In this document: one piece after another, positions 34,681 to 43,729 of the stretch
Position numbering within the stretch: the stretch's first letter is position 1
How the letters are laid out: every line of letters starts with the position of its first letter
Made by a program: the position numbers and the translations under genes
The notes under the pieces: generated by a model
Told to the model about the DNA's origin: nothing
The model's database searches: none
What the model saw: only the letters and a program-made list of their open reading frames with translations
Assembly (NCBI RefSeq): GCF_008122505.1
Contig: NZ_VSSB01000001.1
Coordinates: 2,092,891-2,156,890 of the forward strand
DNA length: 64,000 nt
Direction of reading: 5' to 3'
From: Agromyces mariniharenae
Lineage (GTDB): Bacteria; Actinomycetota; Actinomycetes; Actinomycetales; Microbacteriaceae

Positions 34681-36252
34681 TCACACCAGGTCGCCGGCCT
34701 CCCGCGACGCCCTCGCGACGACCTCGCCCGACGCCACGAGCCCCGTGATCGCCTCGATCTCGGGGGACAGGAATCGGTCGGGCCCGGGCACTGCGCCGAC
34801 GCCCGCCACGAGCTCCACGACCGCTCCCGTGGCGGCGCCCGGCCGCAGCGGAGCGCGCAGCGCGAGGCCGCGCGAGGCGGTCATGACCTCGATCGCGAGC
34901 ACGCGCGCGAGGCCGTCGATCGCGCGCCGGAGCTTGCGCGCGGCGGCCCACCCCATCGACACGTGGTCCTCCTGCATCGCCGACGACGGGATCGAGTCGA
35001 CCGACGCCGGCACCGCCAGGCGCTTCAGCTCGGACACGATGCCCGCGGCCGTGTACTGGGCGATCATCAGCCCCGAGTCGACGCCCACCTCGTCGGCGAG
35101 GAACGGCGGCAGGCCCTGGTTGCGCGCGCGGTCGAGGAACCGGTCGGTGCGCCGCTCGCTCATCGAGGCGACATCCGCCACCGCGATCGCGAGGAAGTCG
35201 AGCACGTACGCGACCGGCGCGCCGTGGAAGTTGCCGTTCGACTCGACGCGGCCGTCGAGCGTCAGCACCGGGTTGTCGACCGCGCTGGCGAGCTCGGCGT
35301 CGGCGACGGACGCCGCGTGGGCGAGCGTGTCGCGGGCGGCGCCGTGCACCTGCGGGGCGCAGCGCAGCGAGTAGGCGTCCTGCACGCGCGTGCACTCGGG
35401 TCCCTTGTGGCTCGCCACGATGGGGGACCCGGCGAGCAGGGCGCGGAGGTTCGACGCGGCGAGCGCCTGGCCGCGCTGCGGGCGCAGGGCGTGCAGGTCC
35501 TCGGCGAACACCGCGTCGGTGCCCATGAGGCCCTCGACGCTCATGGCCGCCGCGACGTCGGCGGTGGGGAGCAGGCGACGCAGGTCGTCGATCGCGAGGG
35601 CGAGCATGCCGAGCATGCCGTCGGTGCCGTTGATGAGGGCGAGGCCCTCCTTCTCGCCGAGGCGCAGCGGCGTGATGCCGGCGGCGGCGAGGGCCGTCGC
35701 GGCATCCGTCGGCTCGCCATCGGCCGTGCGGACCTCGCCCTCGCCCATGGCGACCAGCGCGCAGTGCGCGAGGGGCGCGAGGTCGCCCGAGCAGCCCAGC
35801 GAGCCGTACTCGCGCACGACCGGCGCGATGCCCGCGTTCAGGATCGCCGCGTAGGTCTCGGCGGTCTCGCGGCGCACGCCGGTGCGGCCGGTCATGAGGG
35901 TCGAGAGGCGCAGCAGCATCAGGGCGCGCACGACCTCGCGCTCCACCTCGGCGCCCGAGCCCGCGGCGTGCGAGCGGACGAGGCTCGCCTGCAGCTGTGC
36001 GCGGCGGTCCTCGGCGATGAAGGTGGTCGCGAGCGCGCCGAAGCCGGTCGAGATGCCGTAGTGCGGCTCGGGGTCGGCGGCGAGGCCCTCGACGATCGCG
36101 CGGCTCGCGGCGACCTCCTCGAGGGCCGCCGGGTCGAGCTCGACGGATGCCCCGTGCCGGGCCACGGCGACGACGTCGTCGATCGTGAGGGGTCCGGTGC
36201 CGACGGTGACGGATGCCGCGATGCGGTCGGGTGCGGGCGCGATGGTGCTCAT
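34681..36252 (-). CDS. hutH: Histidine ammonia-lyase
   Basis: 523 residues. The MIO cofactor precursor lies in GSLGCSGDLAPLAH: Cys154-Ser155-Gly156 instead of the usual Ala-Ser-Gly. Other conserved blocks: YGISTGFGAL, GTDGMLGMLALA, SSAMQEDHVSMG. Deaminates histidine to urocanate. GGAGG is only one base before the ATG, too close for a classic ribosome site, while TGGAAT (36265-36260, minus strand) is seven bases away, so a leaderless transcript is likely. An IclR-type dyad ends 55 bases upstream, between this gene and the divergent regulator. Confidence 0.95.
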   Translation of the reverse strand: MSTIAPAPDRIAASVTVGTGPLTIDDVVAVARHGASVELDPAALEEVAASRAIVEGLAADPEPHYGISTGFGALATTFIAEDRRAQLQASLVRSHAAGSGAEVEREVVRALMLLRLSTLMTGRTGVRRETAETYAAILNAGIAPVVREYGSLGCSGDLAPLAHCALVAMGEGEVRTADGEPTDAATALAAAGITPLRLGEKEGLALINGTDGMLGMLALAIDDLRRLLPTADVAAAMSVEGLMGTDAVFAEDLHALRPQRGQALAASNLRALLAGSPIVASHKGPECTRVQDAYSLRCAPQVHGAARDTLAHAASVADAELASAVDNPVLTLDGRVESNGNFHGAPVAYVLDFLAIAVADVASMSERRTDRFLDRARNQGLPPFLADEVGVDSGLMIAQYTAAGIVSELKRLAVPASVDSIPSSAMQEDHVSMGWAAARKLRRAIDGLARVLAIEVMTASRGLALRAPLRPGAATGAVVELVAGVGAVPGPDRFLSPEIEAITGLVASGEVVARASREAGDLV

Positions 36253-36307
36253 GCCTCCGATTCCACACCGCACCCGCGCGCGCGGGAACGCCGAGGAGTA
36301 CGCTGGC

Positions 36308-36323
36308 GTCCGGGATCCCGGAC
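36308..36323. promoter_or_regulatory. Perfect dyad between hutH and iclR (predicted regulator operator)
   Basis: GTCCGGGATCCCGGAC, a perfect 16-bp palindrome. It lies 55 bases before the hutH ATG and overlaps the expected start of iclR transcription (TACGCT at 36299-36304 as -10). This geometry fits activation of hutH with autorepression of iclR. Variants precede hutU and hutG. Confidence 0.8.
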
Positions 36324-36334
36324 GAGGAGGTCGC

Positions 36335-37117
36335 ATGGAGCCCGGCTCGAAGGTGCCCGCCGCCGACCAGACGCTCGCGATCCTCGCCCACCTGGCCGCG
36401 CAGCGCGGGCCCGTGCCCGCCGCGACCATCGCGCAGGCGCTCGAGATCCCGCGCTCGACCGTCTACCACCTGCTCGCGGTCATGCAGGAACGCGGCTTCG
36501 TCGTGCACCTGCCCGAGGAGCGCCGGTACGGGCTCGGCATCGCCGCGTTCGAGCTGTCGAGCGGGTTCAGCCGGCAGCAGCCGCTCTCCCGGCTCGGACG
36601 GCCGCTCGTCGCGACCCTCGTCGACCGCCTCGGCGAGTCGGGGCACCTCGCGGTGCTGCACGGACGCGACGTGCTCTACCTCGTCGAGGAGCGCGCGCCA
36701 CGGCGTCCCTCGCTCGTCACCGACGTGGGCGTGCGCCTGCCCGCGCACCTCACGGCCACCGGACGGGCGATGCTCGCCGAACTCCCGCCGGCGCAGCTGC
36801 GCGCACTGTATCCCGACCGGGCGGCGTTCGCCGAGCGGCATCCCGAGGGCGAGGCGGATGCCGCGGAGTGGAGCTACGGGCGCCTGAAGCGCGTGCTCGC
36901 CGACGTGCGCGCCCGCGGCTGGGCCGCCGAGGACGGCGAGGTCACGAGCGGCCTCGCGTCGGCCGGAGCGGCGGTCGTCGACCACCTCGGCTGGCCGGCC
37001 GCGGCGATCGCGGTGACGTTCCCCGACGACGCCGCGACCGGGCTGCGCGAGCGGGCCGTGGAGGGCGTGCGCGAGGCGGCGGCCACGCTCTCACGTCGCA
37101 TCGGCGGCATCCGCTGA
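36335..37117 (+). CDS. hutR: IclR-family regulator of the hut genes
   Basis: 260 residues. N-terminal winged helix (QTLAILAHLAAQRGPVPAATIAQALEIPRSTVYHLL) and a C-terminal IclR effector domain (LGRPLVATLVDRLGESGHLAVL, VGVRLPAHLTATGRAMLAEL). GGAGG at 36326-36330 precedes the ATG at 36335. Divergent from hutH, with the shared dyad between them. The effector is probably histidine or urocanate; this and the sense of regulation are inferred. The symbol is used in the sense of a hut regulator. Confidence 0.88.
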   Translation: MEPGSKVPAADQTLAILAHLAAQRGPVPAATIAQALEIPRSTVYHLLAVMQERGFVVHLPEERRYGLGIAAFELSSGFSRQQPLSRLGRPLVATLVDRLGESGHLAVLHGRDVLYLVEERAPRRPSLVTDVGVRLPAHLTATGRAMLAELPPAQLRALYPDRAAFAERHPEGEADAAEWSYGRLKRVLADVRARGWAAEDGEVTSGLASAGAAVVDHLGWPAAAIAVTFPDDAATGLRERAVEGVREAAATLSRRIGGIR

Positions 37118-37123
37118 TCGGAA

Positions 37124-37176
37124 CCGGTCAGCGCTTCGGTGCCGGTCAGCTCTGTTGCCGGTCAGCGCTTCGGTGC
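37124..37176. repeat. Short direct repeats around the 3' end of the ABM gene
   Basis: CCGGTCAGCGCTTCGGTGC occurs at 37124-37142 and 37158-37176, with a partial CCGGTCAGCTC at 37142. The second copy holds the last codons and stop of the leftward gene; the others look like duplications of its tail. Confidence 0.6.
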
Positions 37177-37758
37177 GAGCCAGCGCCGCAGCATCCGCGT
37201 GACGAGGGGGAGCACCCAGTACGTCATGATCGGCGTCAGCACGAGCGTGGTGCCGAGCGCCCTGAGCCAGATCGGCAGCTCGCCCCATCCGGGCACGGGC
37301 GCCACGAGGTAGGCGAACAGCAGGTTCACCGGGAAGAACCCGAGCCAGATCGTGACCGCCTGCTTCCAGCGCGGCGGCGCGGGCGGCAGGTCGGATGCCT
37401 CGGCGCCGTGCCCCGCGGCATCCGCCACCGGCACCGAGCCCGTGGCCGGCTCGTCGAACCAGCCCTCGATGCCGGTGCGCCGCCGGCTGCGCTCGGAGTG
37501 CACGAAGTCCTCGCCCATCGACAGCCACCGGCTGCGCTCGGGCGATCGCTCCCACGCGTCGAGCGTCTCCTCGTTCGCGAAGCGGTAGAGCATGTGCCAC
37601 ACGGTCGACGTCTCGCCGGCGCGCACCCAGCCCGAGCCGAGGAAGCCCGGATATCCGTTCGCGAGGTTGACGCCGGTCTGCACCCAGGCGGTGGCCTCGG
37701 AGATCCGGGCCGGGTCCACCTCGCGCCGGATCGACACGGTGATCGGTTCGCTGGCCAT
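37162..37758 (-). CDS. Antibiotic biosynthesis monooxygenase-domain protein with membrane anchor
   Basis: 198 residues. N-terminal ABM ferredoxin-like domain (ITVSIRREVDPARISEATAW, then GFLGSGWVRAG and WHMLYRFANEETLDAWERS), then two C-terminal membrane helices (AVTIWLGFFPVNLLFAYLV and LGTTLVLTPIMTYWVLPLV). These fused proteins are common but uncharacterised. Start taken at ATG 37758; an ATG five codons earlier is possible. Local tail duplications lie just past its stop. Confidence 0.85.
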   Translation of the reverse strand: MASEPITVSIRREVDPARISEATAWVQTGVNLANGYPGFLGSGWVRAGETSTVWHMLYRFANEETLDAWERSPERSRWLSMGEDFVHSERSRRRTGIEGWFDEPATGSVPVADAAGHGAEASDLPPAPPRWKQAVTIWLGFFPVNLLFAYLVAPVPGWGELPIWLRALGTTLVLTPIMTYWVLPLVTRMLRRWLAPKR

Positions 37759-37804
37759 GCATCCATCCCACCCCATCGCGGTTTCGGAGCGGTAACGGGC
37801 GGCC

Positions 37805-39139
37805 CTACCCGACCAGTCGGCGCGCACCGGCGAGCACGCGTCGGGAGCCGACGTGCGCGAGGGCGAGCAGCGCGAGCGCGACGAGCGCCGGCAGCGGAGC
37901 GAAGCCCGCGACGAGCAGGGTCGCGACGCCGGCGACGGCCGCGACGGTGTCGATGACGGTCGCGACGACGGATGCCGCGTCTCGGCCTCGCTGCCGGCGA
38001 CCCCGCTCGAAGCGCGCGAACACGAGCACCACGGGCACCACGGCTGCCGCGCCGGCGGCGAGCCAGAGCGGACGCGTCGCCCACCACTCGACGCTCAGCG
38101 GATCCGGCAGCGGCGTGCCGAACGTCGCGTGCGCGGCGAGGGAGAGGCCCGCGAGCGCGACGAGCACGGGCATGTGCCAGAGGTACACCGTCATGGCGCG
38201 CTCGCCGACCGCGGAGATCGGGCCCGCGGCATCCGCCCGGTCGACCCAGGCGCGGATGCGCGGCCGTGCGAGCTGGAACAGCGCGAGCTGCGCGACGCCG
38301 AGCACCACGAGGGTCACGTTCGGCGGGTTGAGGTTCTCGTACATGTCGACCGGGAACGGGCCCGCCACCGTCAGCACGGCGAGGACGCCGAGCGCCGCGA
38401 CAGCAGTTCCCCACAGCGCACGGGGGCGGAACCGGTCGAGCCCGCCGTCGGCGAGGTGGAACCCCAGCTGCTGCACGAGGAGCCAGACGAGCACGAGGTT
38501 GAGCAGCCCGATCGCGTCCACGCCCGTCGACAGGCGAACGACATCGACGGCGACGACCGCGGCGAGGAGGACGACGGGCGTCAGCAGCCGCGCCCGCTCG
38601 TGCGCGCGCACCATGACCGGCACGAGCGCCGAGGTCGCGAGGTAGACGCCGAGGAACCACAGCGGCTGGCCGACGCGGAAGCCCGCCGTGGCCACGAGGT
38701 CCTCGGGCAGGCCGGCGAGCCGGAGCACGACGAGACCGCTCGCGACGACGGCGACGACGGCGATCGCGGGCCGCACCAACCTCCCGATGCGCGAGCGGAC
38801 GTACTCCGACGCCGTCGCTCCCTTGGCGCGCATCGACCGCCAGTGGTGGAAGCTCGAGAAGCCGCCCGCGATGAAGAAGAGCGGCATGATCTGCACGACC
38901 CAGCTGACGGGGCCGAACCAGGGCTGCCCCTCGAGGGCGTTCTGCAGCACCGGTCCGTCCGGCCCCATGCTGACGCCGAACATCATGGCGTGCAGGCCGA
39001 AGACGACGACGAGCAGGGCGATGCGGATCGCGTCGACGCTCGTGTCGCGGGCGACTCCGGTGCGCCCGGCGGCGGGCGAGCCGCCGTGGTGGGATGCCGC
39101 TGCGGGCGTGCCCGCCGGGCGGCTGAGCGTGTCGGTCAT
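37805..39139 (-). CDS. Membrane acyltransferase (acyltransferase family 3)
   Basis: 444 residues with about ten membrane helices. Features of the family: DAIRIALLVVVFGLHAM near the start (here Arg-Ile in place of the usual Arg-Gly), SMGPDGP, the PLFFIAGGFSSFHHW segment and TVYLWHMPVLV. Such enzymes move acyl groups to sugars, peptidoglycan or lipids; the target is unknown. GGAG lies eight bases before the ATG. It follows the two-component genes but a strong hairpin (39184-39240) intervenes. Confidence 0.87.
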   Translation of the reverse strand: MTDTLSRPAGTPAAASHHGGSPAAGRTGVARDTSVDAIRIALLVVVFGLHAMMFGVSMGPDGPVLQNALEGQPWFGPVSWVVQIMPLFFIAGGFSSFHHWRSMRAKGATASEYVRSRIGRLVRPAIAVVAVVASGLVVLRLAGLPEDLVATAGFRVGQPLWFLGVYLATSALVPVMVRAHERARLLTPVVLLAAVVAVDVVRLSTGVDAIGLLNLVLVWLLVQQLGFHLADGGLDRFRPRALWGTAVAALGVLAVLTVAGPFPVDMYENLNPPNVTLVVLGVAQLALFQLARPRIRAWVDRADAAGPISAVGERAMTVYLWHMPVLVALAGLSLAAHATFGTPLPDPLSVEWWATRPLWLAAGAAAVVPVVLVFARFERGRRQRGRDAASVVATVIDTVAAVAGVATLLVAGFAPLPALVALALLALAHVGSRRVLAGARRLVG

Positions 39140-39183
39140 CACCGTGCTCCATCCGGGCGGACCATCCGCCCACGATGAGAGAC

Positions 39184-39240
39184 GGTAGGGACCGGGCACC
39201 CCCGGCCACATCACACGGGGGTGCCGTTCCGACCCCTACC
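39184..39240. terminator. Nested hairpin between response regulator and acyltransferase genes
   Basis: Inner arms GGCACCCCC (39195-39203) and GGGGGTGCC (39217-39225) with a 13-base loop; outer arms GGTAGGG (39184-39190) and CCCTACC (39234-39240). Likely ends the two-component operon, or regulates read-through into the acyltransferase gene. Confidence 0.55.
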
Positions 39241-39292
39241 CCGGTACCGCTCGGGGGGCCGGCGGATGGGCCGACGGTACGAGGAGCTCGGG

Positions 39293-39964
39293 CTACGCGC
39301 CGGGCTGCACGAGCCCCGTGTCGTACGCGAGCACGACGGCGTGCACGCGGTCGCGCAGGCCGAGCTTCTGCAGGATCTTCGACACGTGCGTCTTGACGGT
39401 CTGCTCGGCGATGAAGAGCGCCGACGCGATCTCGGCGTTCGACATGCCCCGGCCCACGAGCGTGAGCACCTCGCGCTCGCGCTCGGTGAGACCGGCCAGT
39501 CGGGTCTCCGAGGTGCGCGGCGGCGGTGCCGACCGGGCGAAGTCCTCGATGAGGCGCCGGGTCACGCTCGGCGCGAGCAGCGCATCGCCGGCGGCGACGA
39601 CGCGCACGGCGGCCACGAGCTCCTCGGGCGTCGCGTCCTTCAGGAGGAACCCGCTCGCGCCCGCGCGCAGCGCCTCGTAGACGTATTCGTCGATGTCGAA
39701 CGTCGTGAGCATGAGCACGCGCGGCACGTGGTCGGAGCCGCGCGCCGGCGTCTGCAGGTCTCTCGTCGCCTCGATGCCGTTGCGATGCGGCATCCGCACG
39801 TCCATCACGACGACGTCGGGGCGCAGCTCGTGGGCGAGCGCGACCGCCTCGACGCCGTCGGCGGCCTGCCCCACCACGTCGATGCCGGGCTGCGCGGCGA
39901 GCACCGCCGCGAACCCGGCACGCACCATCGCCTGGTCGTCGGCGACGAGCACCGTGATCGTCAC
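39293..39964 (-). CDS. NarL/LuxR-type response regulator
   Basis: 223 residues. Receiver domain ITVLVADDQAMVRAGF (acidic pair DD), phospho-acceptor Asp in VVVMDVRMPHRNG and Lys in FLLKDATPE; C-terminal LuxR HTH GLTEREREVLTLVGRG ... TVKTHVSKILQKL. GTG start overlaps the kinase stop (GTGA), so the two form an operon. The target genes are unknown; the following acyltransferase is a candidate. Confidence 0.93.
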   Translation of the reverse strand: MTITVLVADDQAMVRAGFAAVLAAQPGIDVVGQAADGVEAVALAHELRPDVVVMDVRMPHRNGIEATRDLQTPARGSDHVPRVLMLTTFDIDEYVYEALRAGASGFLLKDATPEELVAAVRVVAAGDALLAPSVTRRLIEDFARSAPPPRTSETRLAGLTEREREVLTLVGRGMSNAEIASALFIAEQTVKTHVSKILQKLGLRDRVHAVVLAYDTGLVQPGA

Positions 39965-41151
39965 GTGGTTCCTCCGTCCGACCCGAGCGGGAGGGTCGCA
40001 AGCACACGGTATCCCCCGCCCGGACGCTCGCCGTACTCCGCACGGCCGCCGAGCAGCGCCGCGCGCTCGCCGATGCCCACGAGGCCGTGGCCGCCGCCGC
40101 GCGCGTCGGGACCCGGGGCACCCGTGGCCGGCTCGTTCTCGACGCCGACGACGAGGTCGCCTGCGAGCACCTCGACCGTGACGTGCGTGGCGGCGCCCGG
40201 GGCGTGGCGCACCACGTTCGAGAGCGCCTCCTGCACGATGCGGTAGGCCGTGGTCGCGGTGAGCCCCGTGGCGGGCAGCGCCTCGCCGAGTTCGAGCGTG
40301 ACGGGCACGCCCGCGCGTTCGACGGAGCCCACGAGGGCCGGCAGGTCGTCGAGGCCGGGCTGCGGCGCCGTGTCGGCGGCGGCGTCCTCGCTGCGCAGCA
40401 CGCCGAGCAGCTGGCGCATCTCGGTCATGGCGGTGCGAGCGGATGCCGCGATCTCACCGAACTCGGCCGTCGCCTCGTCGCTCAGCCCCGCCAGGCGGTA
40501 GGGAGCGCTCGTGGCCTGCACGTGGATGATCGACAGTCCGTGCGCGACGACGTCGTGCAGCTCGCGGGCGATGCGATTGCGCTCCTCGACGAGCACGCGG
40601 CGTTCCTGCTCGGAGGCGGTGGCCGCCCGCTCGCGGAACAGCTCTACTCCGATGGTGCGACGCTGCGCGACGAGCACGGCCACCGCCAGCGCCGAGAGCG
40701 TGATGGCCGCCGCTGTGACGAGGTTCGCCGCGGCGCCCGCGTCGACGAACGCGAACGGCGCGGTGACGACGACGCCGGCGAGCCAGGCGGACAAGCCGAG
40801 CCACCACGGGCGCATGAGGCCGAGCACGATGAGCAGGGCGGCCTGCGACAGGATCGACGTCACCGGCCAGGGCCACGGCGCGGCATCCGACGACGCGGAG
40901 AGCAGCGCGAACGCGAGCAGGCCGACGGTCGAGAGCGCGGCGCCGAGCCACGGCAGGCGCACGGCGAGCGGGACTGCGCCCGCGAGCGCGAGGCTCGTGG
41001 CGAACGCCGCGAGCGGGTGCACGCCGTAGGCGGTCGCGGCGATCGGCACCGAGACCGTCACGAGCACGACCGCGAGCAGCGAGGTCGCGAGCCAGGTCCA
41101 CGCGCGCACGCGGCGGTCGCCGGAGGGTGGTGCCTGCATTCGGAGGTCCAT
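39961..41151 (-). CDS. Sensor histidine kinase (HisKA_3 type)
   Basis: 396 residues. Five or six N-terminal membrane helices without a large extracellular sensor loop, then a dimerisation domain with the phospho-accepting His in IARELHDVVAHGLSIIHVQ, and a HATPase domain with GHGLVGIGERAALLGG. Typical intramembrane-sensing kinase of the NarL class. ATG at 41151; another four codons later. Partner is the adjacent regulator. Confidence 0.92.
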   Translation of the reverse strand: MDLRMQAPPSGDRRVRAWTWLATSLLAVVLVTVSVPIAATAYGVHPLAAFATSLALAGAVPLAVRLPWLGAALSTVGLLAFALLSASSDAAPWPWPVTSILSQAALLIVLGLMRPWWLGLSAWLAGVVVTAPFAFVDAGAAANLVTAAAITLSALAVAVLVAQRRTIGVELFRERAATASEQERRVLVEERNRIARELHDVVAHGLSIIHVQATSAPYRLAGLSDEATAEFGEIAASARTAMTEMRQLLGVLRSEDAAADTAPQPGLDDLPALVGSVERAGVPVTLELGEALPATGLTATTAYRIVQEALSNVVRHAPGAATHVTVEVLAGDLVVGVENEPATGAPGPDARGGGHGLVGIGERAALLGGRAEYGERPGGGYRVLATLPLGSDGGTT

Positions 41152-41272
41152 GGTGGCAGCAGCCTGTCACGAGGACCGCGGCGCGGCATCCCTCGGCGGA
41201 GCGATCCTGCGGCCGTACGCCGGTAGGGTCCGGCGCCGGCCGGGGCCGTGTGCCGATCCGGGCGCGCGGTCG

Positions 41273-42301
41273 TCAGCGCTCCGTGGACGGCGTCACGATC
41301 CCGTCGACGGCGGTGTCGGGCTTCATCGCGGCTGAGGCGAGCCGGTCGGCGTTCCGTTGCTCGCGATTCTTCTGGATCATGCGATCGTCTCGGATCGGCA
41401 GCTGCAGCCGATCCTCGGCGTCGATGCCGTTGCGCAGCTGCCGGGCACGCTCGACCTCGGTGTCGAGCACGGCGCCGAACAGCAGCGCGAGGTTCGAGAG
41501 CCACACCCAGAGCAGGAACGCGACGGCGAACCCGAGCACGCCGTAGGTGCGCTCGTAGGTGCGCACGCCCAGCACGTACGCCGTGAAGAGTGCCGTCGTG
41601 GCGAGCCAGGTGAGCAGCGCACCGCCCGCCCCGACGCTCATCCAGCGGATGTTGCGCCGCTTCACGTTCGGCGTCGACCAGTAGAGCAGGGCGATGATGA
41701 CGGCGACGAGGACGGCCACGACGGGGAGCTTCAGGAAGTCCCACCAGATCACGAGGCCTTCGTCGACGCGGAGCGAGCGCGCCAGCGCATCGGCGACCGG
41801 GCCGCTCACGAGCATGAGCACCGCCACGATCGAGCCGAGCACGACGATCACGACCGCGATGCCGAGGAACATGGGCCGCGACTTCCAGAACGGGCGTCCC
41901 TCGTCGATGCCGAGGATGCGGTTCATGCCGCGCCCGAACGTGCCCAGGTAGCCCGACACCGTCCACAGGGTGAGCACGAGCCCGGTCGCGAACGCGAGCG
42001 CGGCGTGCGACGCGTCGAGCAGCTGCTCGATCGGATCGTCGACCGCCGTCGCGACCTCGTCGCCGGCGAGGTCGCCGATCACGTCGAGGGCGGTGCGCGC
42101 CACCGACTCCGCGCTGCCGAAGATGCCGATGAGCGCGAAGGCGCCGAGCAGGGCGGGGAAGACCGAGAGCACCGCGTGGTAGGTCAGGGCCGCCGCGATG
42201 TCCCAGCTCTGGCTGATGCGGAACTCGTGCAGCGTGCGACGGAAGATCGTCTGCCAGTCGTCGCGCGTCAGTTCGACGGGGGAGTCGGCACCGGAACTCA
42301 T
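41273..42301 (-). CDS. YihY/BrkB family membrane protein
   Basis: 342 residues. Six membrane helices with the family segments DIAAALTYHAVLSVFPALL, YLGTFGRGMNRI and TYGVLGFAVAFLLWVWLS. The C-terminus is a hydrophilic tail. Once annotated as ribonuclease BN, these proteins are now called inner-membrane YihY; the function is unknown. GAGGAGG lies four bases before the ATG. Confidence 0.9.
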   Translation of the reverse strand: MSSGADSPVELTRDDWQTIFRRTLHEFRISQSWDIAAALTYHAVLSVFPALLGAFALIGIFGSAESVARTALDVIGDLAGDEVATAVDDPIEQLLDASHAALAFATGLVLTLWTVSGYLGTFGRGMNRILGIDEGRPFWKSRPMFLGIAVVIVVLGSIVAVLMLVSGPVADALARSLRVDEGLVIWWDFLKLPVVAVLVAVIIALLYWSTPNVKRRNIRWMSVGAGGALLTWLATTALFTAYVLGVRTYERTYGVLGFAVAFLLWVWLSNLALLFGAVLDTEVERARQLRNGIDAEDRLQLPIRDDRMIQKNREQRNADRLASAAMKPDTAVDGIVTPSTER

Positions 42302-42393
42302 CTCGCCTCCTCGGGCTGGACGGACGGGCTCGTGCCGAGCCTATGTCCGCGGATGCCGCGGTCGGCAGGGGTTGCGCGACCGCCCTCGCCCGG

Positions 42394-43407
42394 TCAGCCG
42401 AGGTGGGCGTGCAGGAAGGCGGCGACGCGCGGCCGGAGCGCGTCGTCGAGGATGCCGATCGAGTGCGCATCGCCCGGCACCACGACCAGCTGCGCCGGCA
42501 CGCCCGCGGCGCCGAGCGTGGCGATGAAGCGCTGCGACTGCCCGAGCGGCACGACCTCCTGCTCGGCGTGCCCGATGAAGAACGGCGGGTCGCTCGGGTC
42601 GACCCGACTCGTCGGCGAGGCATCCGCCGACTGCGGGCACGCGTCGAGGCCGGCGCCCGGGTCGCAGCCGAGGTACTCGCCGACGATGCCCTCGAGCCAC
42701 GGCGAGGCGCCGTCGGCGGCGAGCTCGGCCGCGCTCAGGCCGACGGGGCCCGACAGCTCGGCGACGGCGGCGACACGCGACCCCTCGTCGAGCGGGCCCT
42801 CGCCCGTGGTGCCGAGGAGCGCGGCGAGGTTGCCGCCGGCCGACCCGCCGAAGGCGCCGATGCGCGCGGGGTCGATGCCGAAGCGCTCGACCTGCTCGGG
42901 GCGCCGCAGCCACTCCACCGCGAGCGCCACGTCGTCGATCGCGGCCGGGAACCGCGCGTCGGGCACGAGCCGGTAGTTGACGGATGCCGCGACGAAGCCC
43001 TCGCTCGCGAGCCACAGGCACACGTTGCGCCAGTCGGCGTTCGCCTTGTCGCCGCGGGCCCAGCTGCCGCCGTGGATCGACACGACCGCCGGCCGCTGCT
43101 GCACGAGCGCGTCGGCGGCGGGCAGGCAGACATCGAGCGTCAGCAACGTGCCGTCTTCCCGCGTGCCGTACTCGAGGTCGGCCTCGACGTCGAGGCCCGC
43201 GGGCGGGGTGAACGTGCGGATGCCGATGATCTCCGCGCTCGCGACCTCGCTCGCCGCGTCGGGGCCAGTCGGGTCGATCTCGCGCAGTTGCGTGTGGAAG
43301 CCGGAGAGCGCGACCACGCCGGTGATCGCCGCGATGGCGGCCAGCGCGGCTGCGACGATCCGCCTGGCGCGGATGCCGGAGCCGCCTGTGATTCGGGTCG
43401 AGGTCAC
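42394..43407 (-). CDS. Secreted or membrane-anchored alpha/beta hydrolase (esterase-like)
   Basis: 337 residues from a GTG at 43407 with GGAG six bases upstream. A hydrophobic N-terminal helix (IVAAALAAIAAITGVVAL) serves as signal or anchor. The hydrolase domain shows oxyanion motif VSIHGGSWARGD, nucleophile elbow FGGSAGGNLAALLG (GxSxG), and the catalytic His in PGDAHSIGI. Closest to the HSL/BD-FAE type of carboxylesterases. The substrate is unknown. Confidence 0.87.
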   Translation of the reverse strand: MTSTRITGGSGIRARRIVAAALAAIAAITGVVALSGFHTQLREIDPTGPDAASEVASAEIIGIRTFTPPAGLDVEADLEYGTREDGTLLTLDVCLPAADALVQQRPAVVSIHGGSWARGDKANADWRNVCLWLASEGFVAASVNYRLVPDARFPAAIDDVALAVEWLRRPEQVERFGIDPARIGAFGGSAGGNLAALLGTTGEGPLDEGSRVAAVAELSGPVGLSAAELAADGASPWLEGIVGEYLGCDPGAGLDACPQSADASPTSRVDPSDPPFFIGHAEQEVVPLGQSQRFIATLGAAGVPAQLVVVPGDAHSIGILDDALRPRVAAFLHAHLG

Positions 43408-43729
43408 ACCGGGCTCCGGGTTCAGGGGTGGAGTGATGCTAACCCACGATCCGGCGATCGCAAACGCCGTGGTCCACGCCCGGATCCGTGGCCTGCTCGG
43501 GGCTTTCCCAGCCGCGATCCGGTATCGTTGCCGAGTCGGTTCTGGACACCGCGCCACGGTGCGGATGGGTTTGTGAGTCCTGAGGGCCGGATTCGAGGGC
43601 GGCTTGCCCTCGGAAGTCACCGTATGTGAACGGCCCCGGTCGACGATGTTCCGGGTTCTCAGCCATGCCGAGCGCACTCCTGCGCCCGGCCGGCTGCCAT
43701 GTACTCAGTACAACCCAGGAAGCAAGATC
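43408..43729 (+). promoter_or_regulatory. Long divergent region and probable 5' leader of the DEAD-box helicase
   Basis: 322 bases between the esterase and helicase starts. It contains a hairpin CGAGGGC/GCCCTCG (43594-43600 and 43606-43612, 5-base loop) and the palindrome GTACTCAGTAC (43701-43711) just before the ribosome site. DEAD-box helicase messages often have structured, cold-responsive leaders, so a regulatory leader is plausible. No conserved small protein was found in it. Confidence 0.4.
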
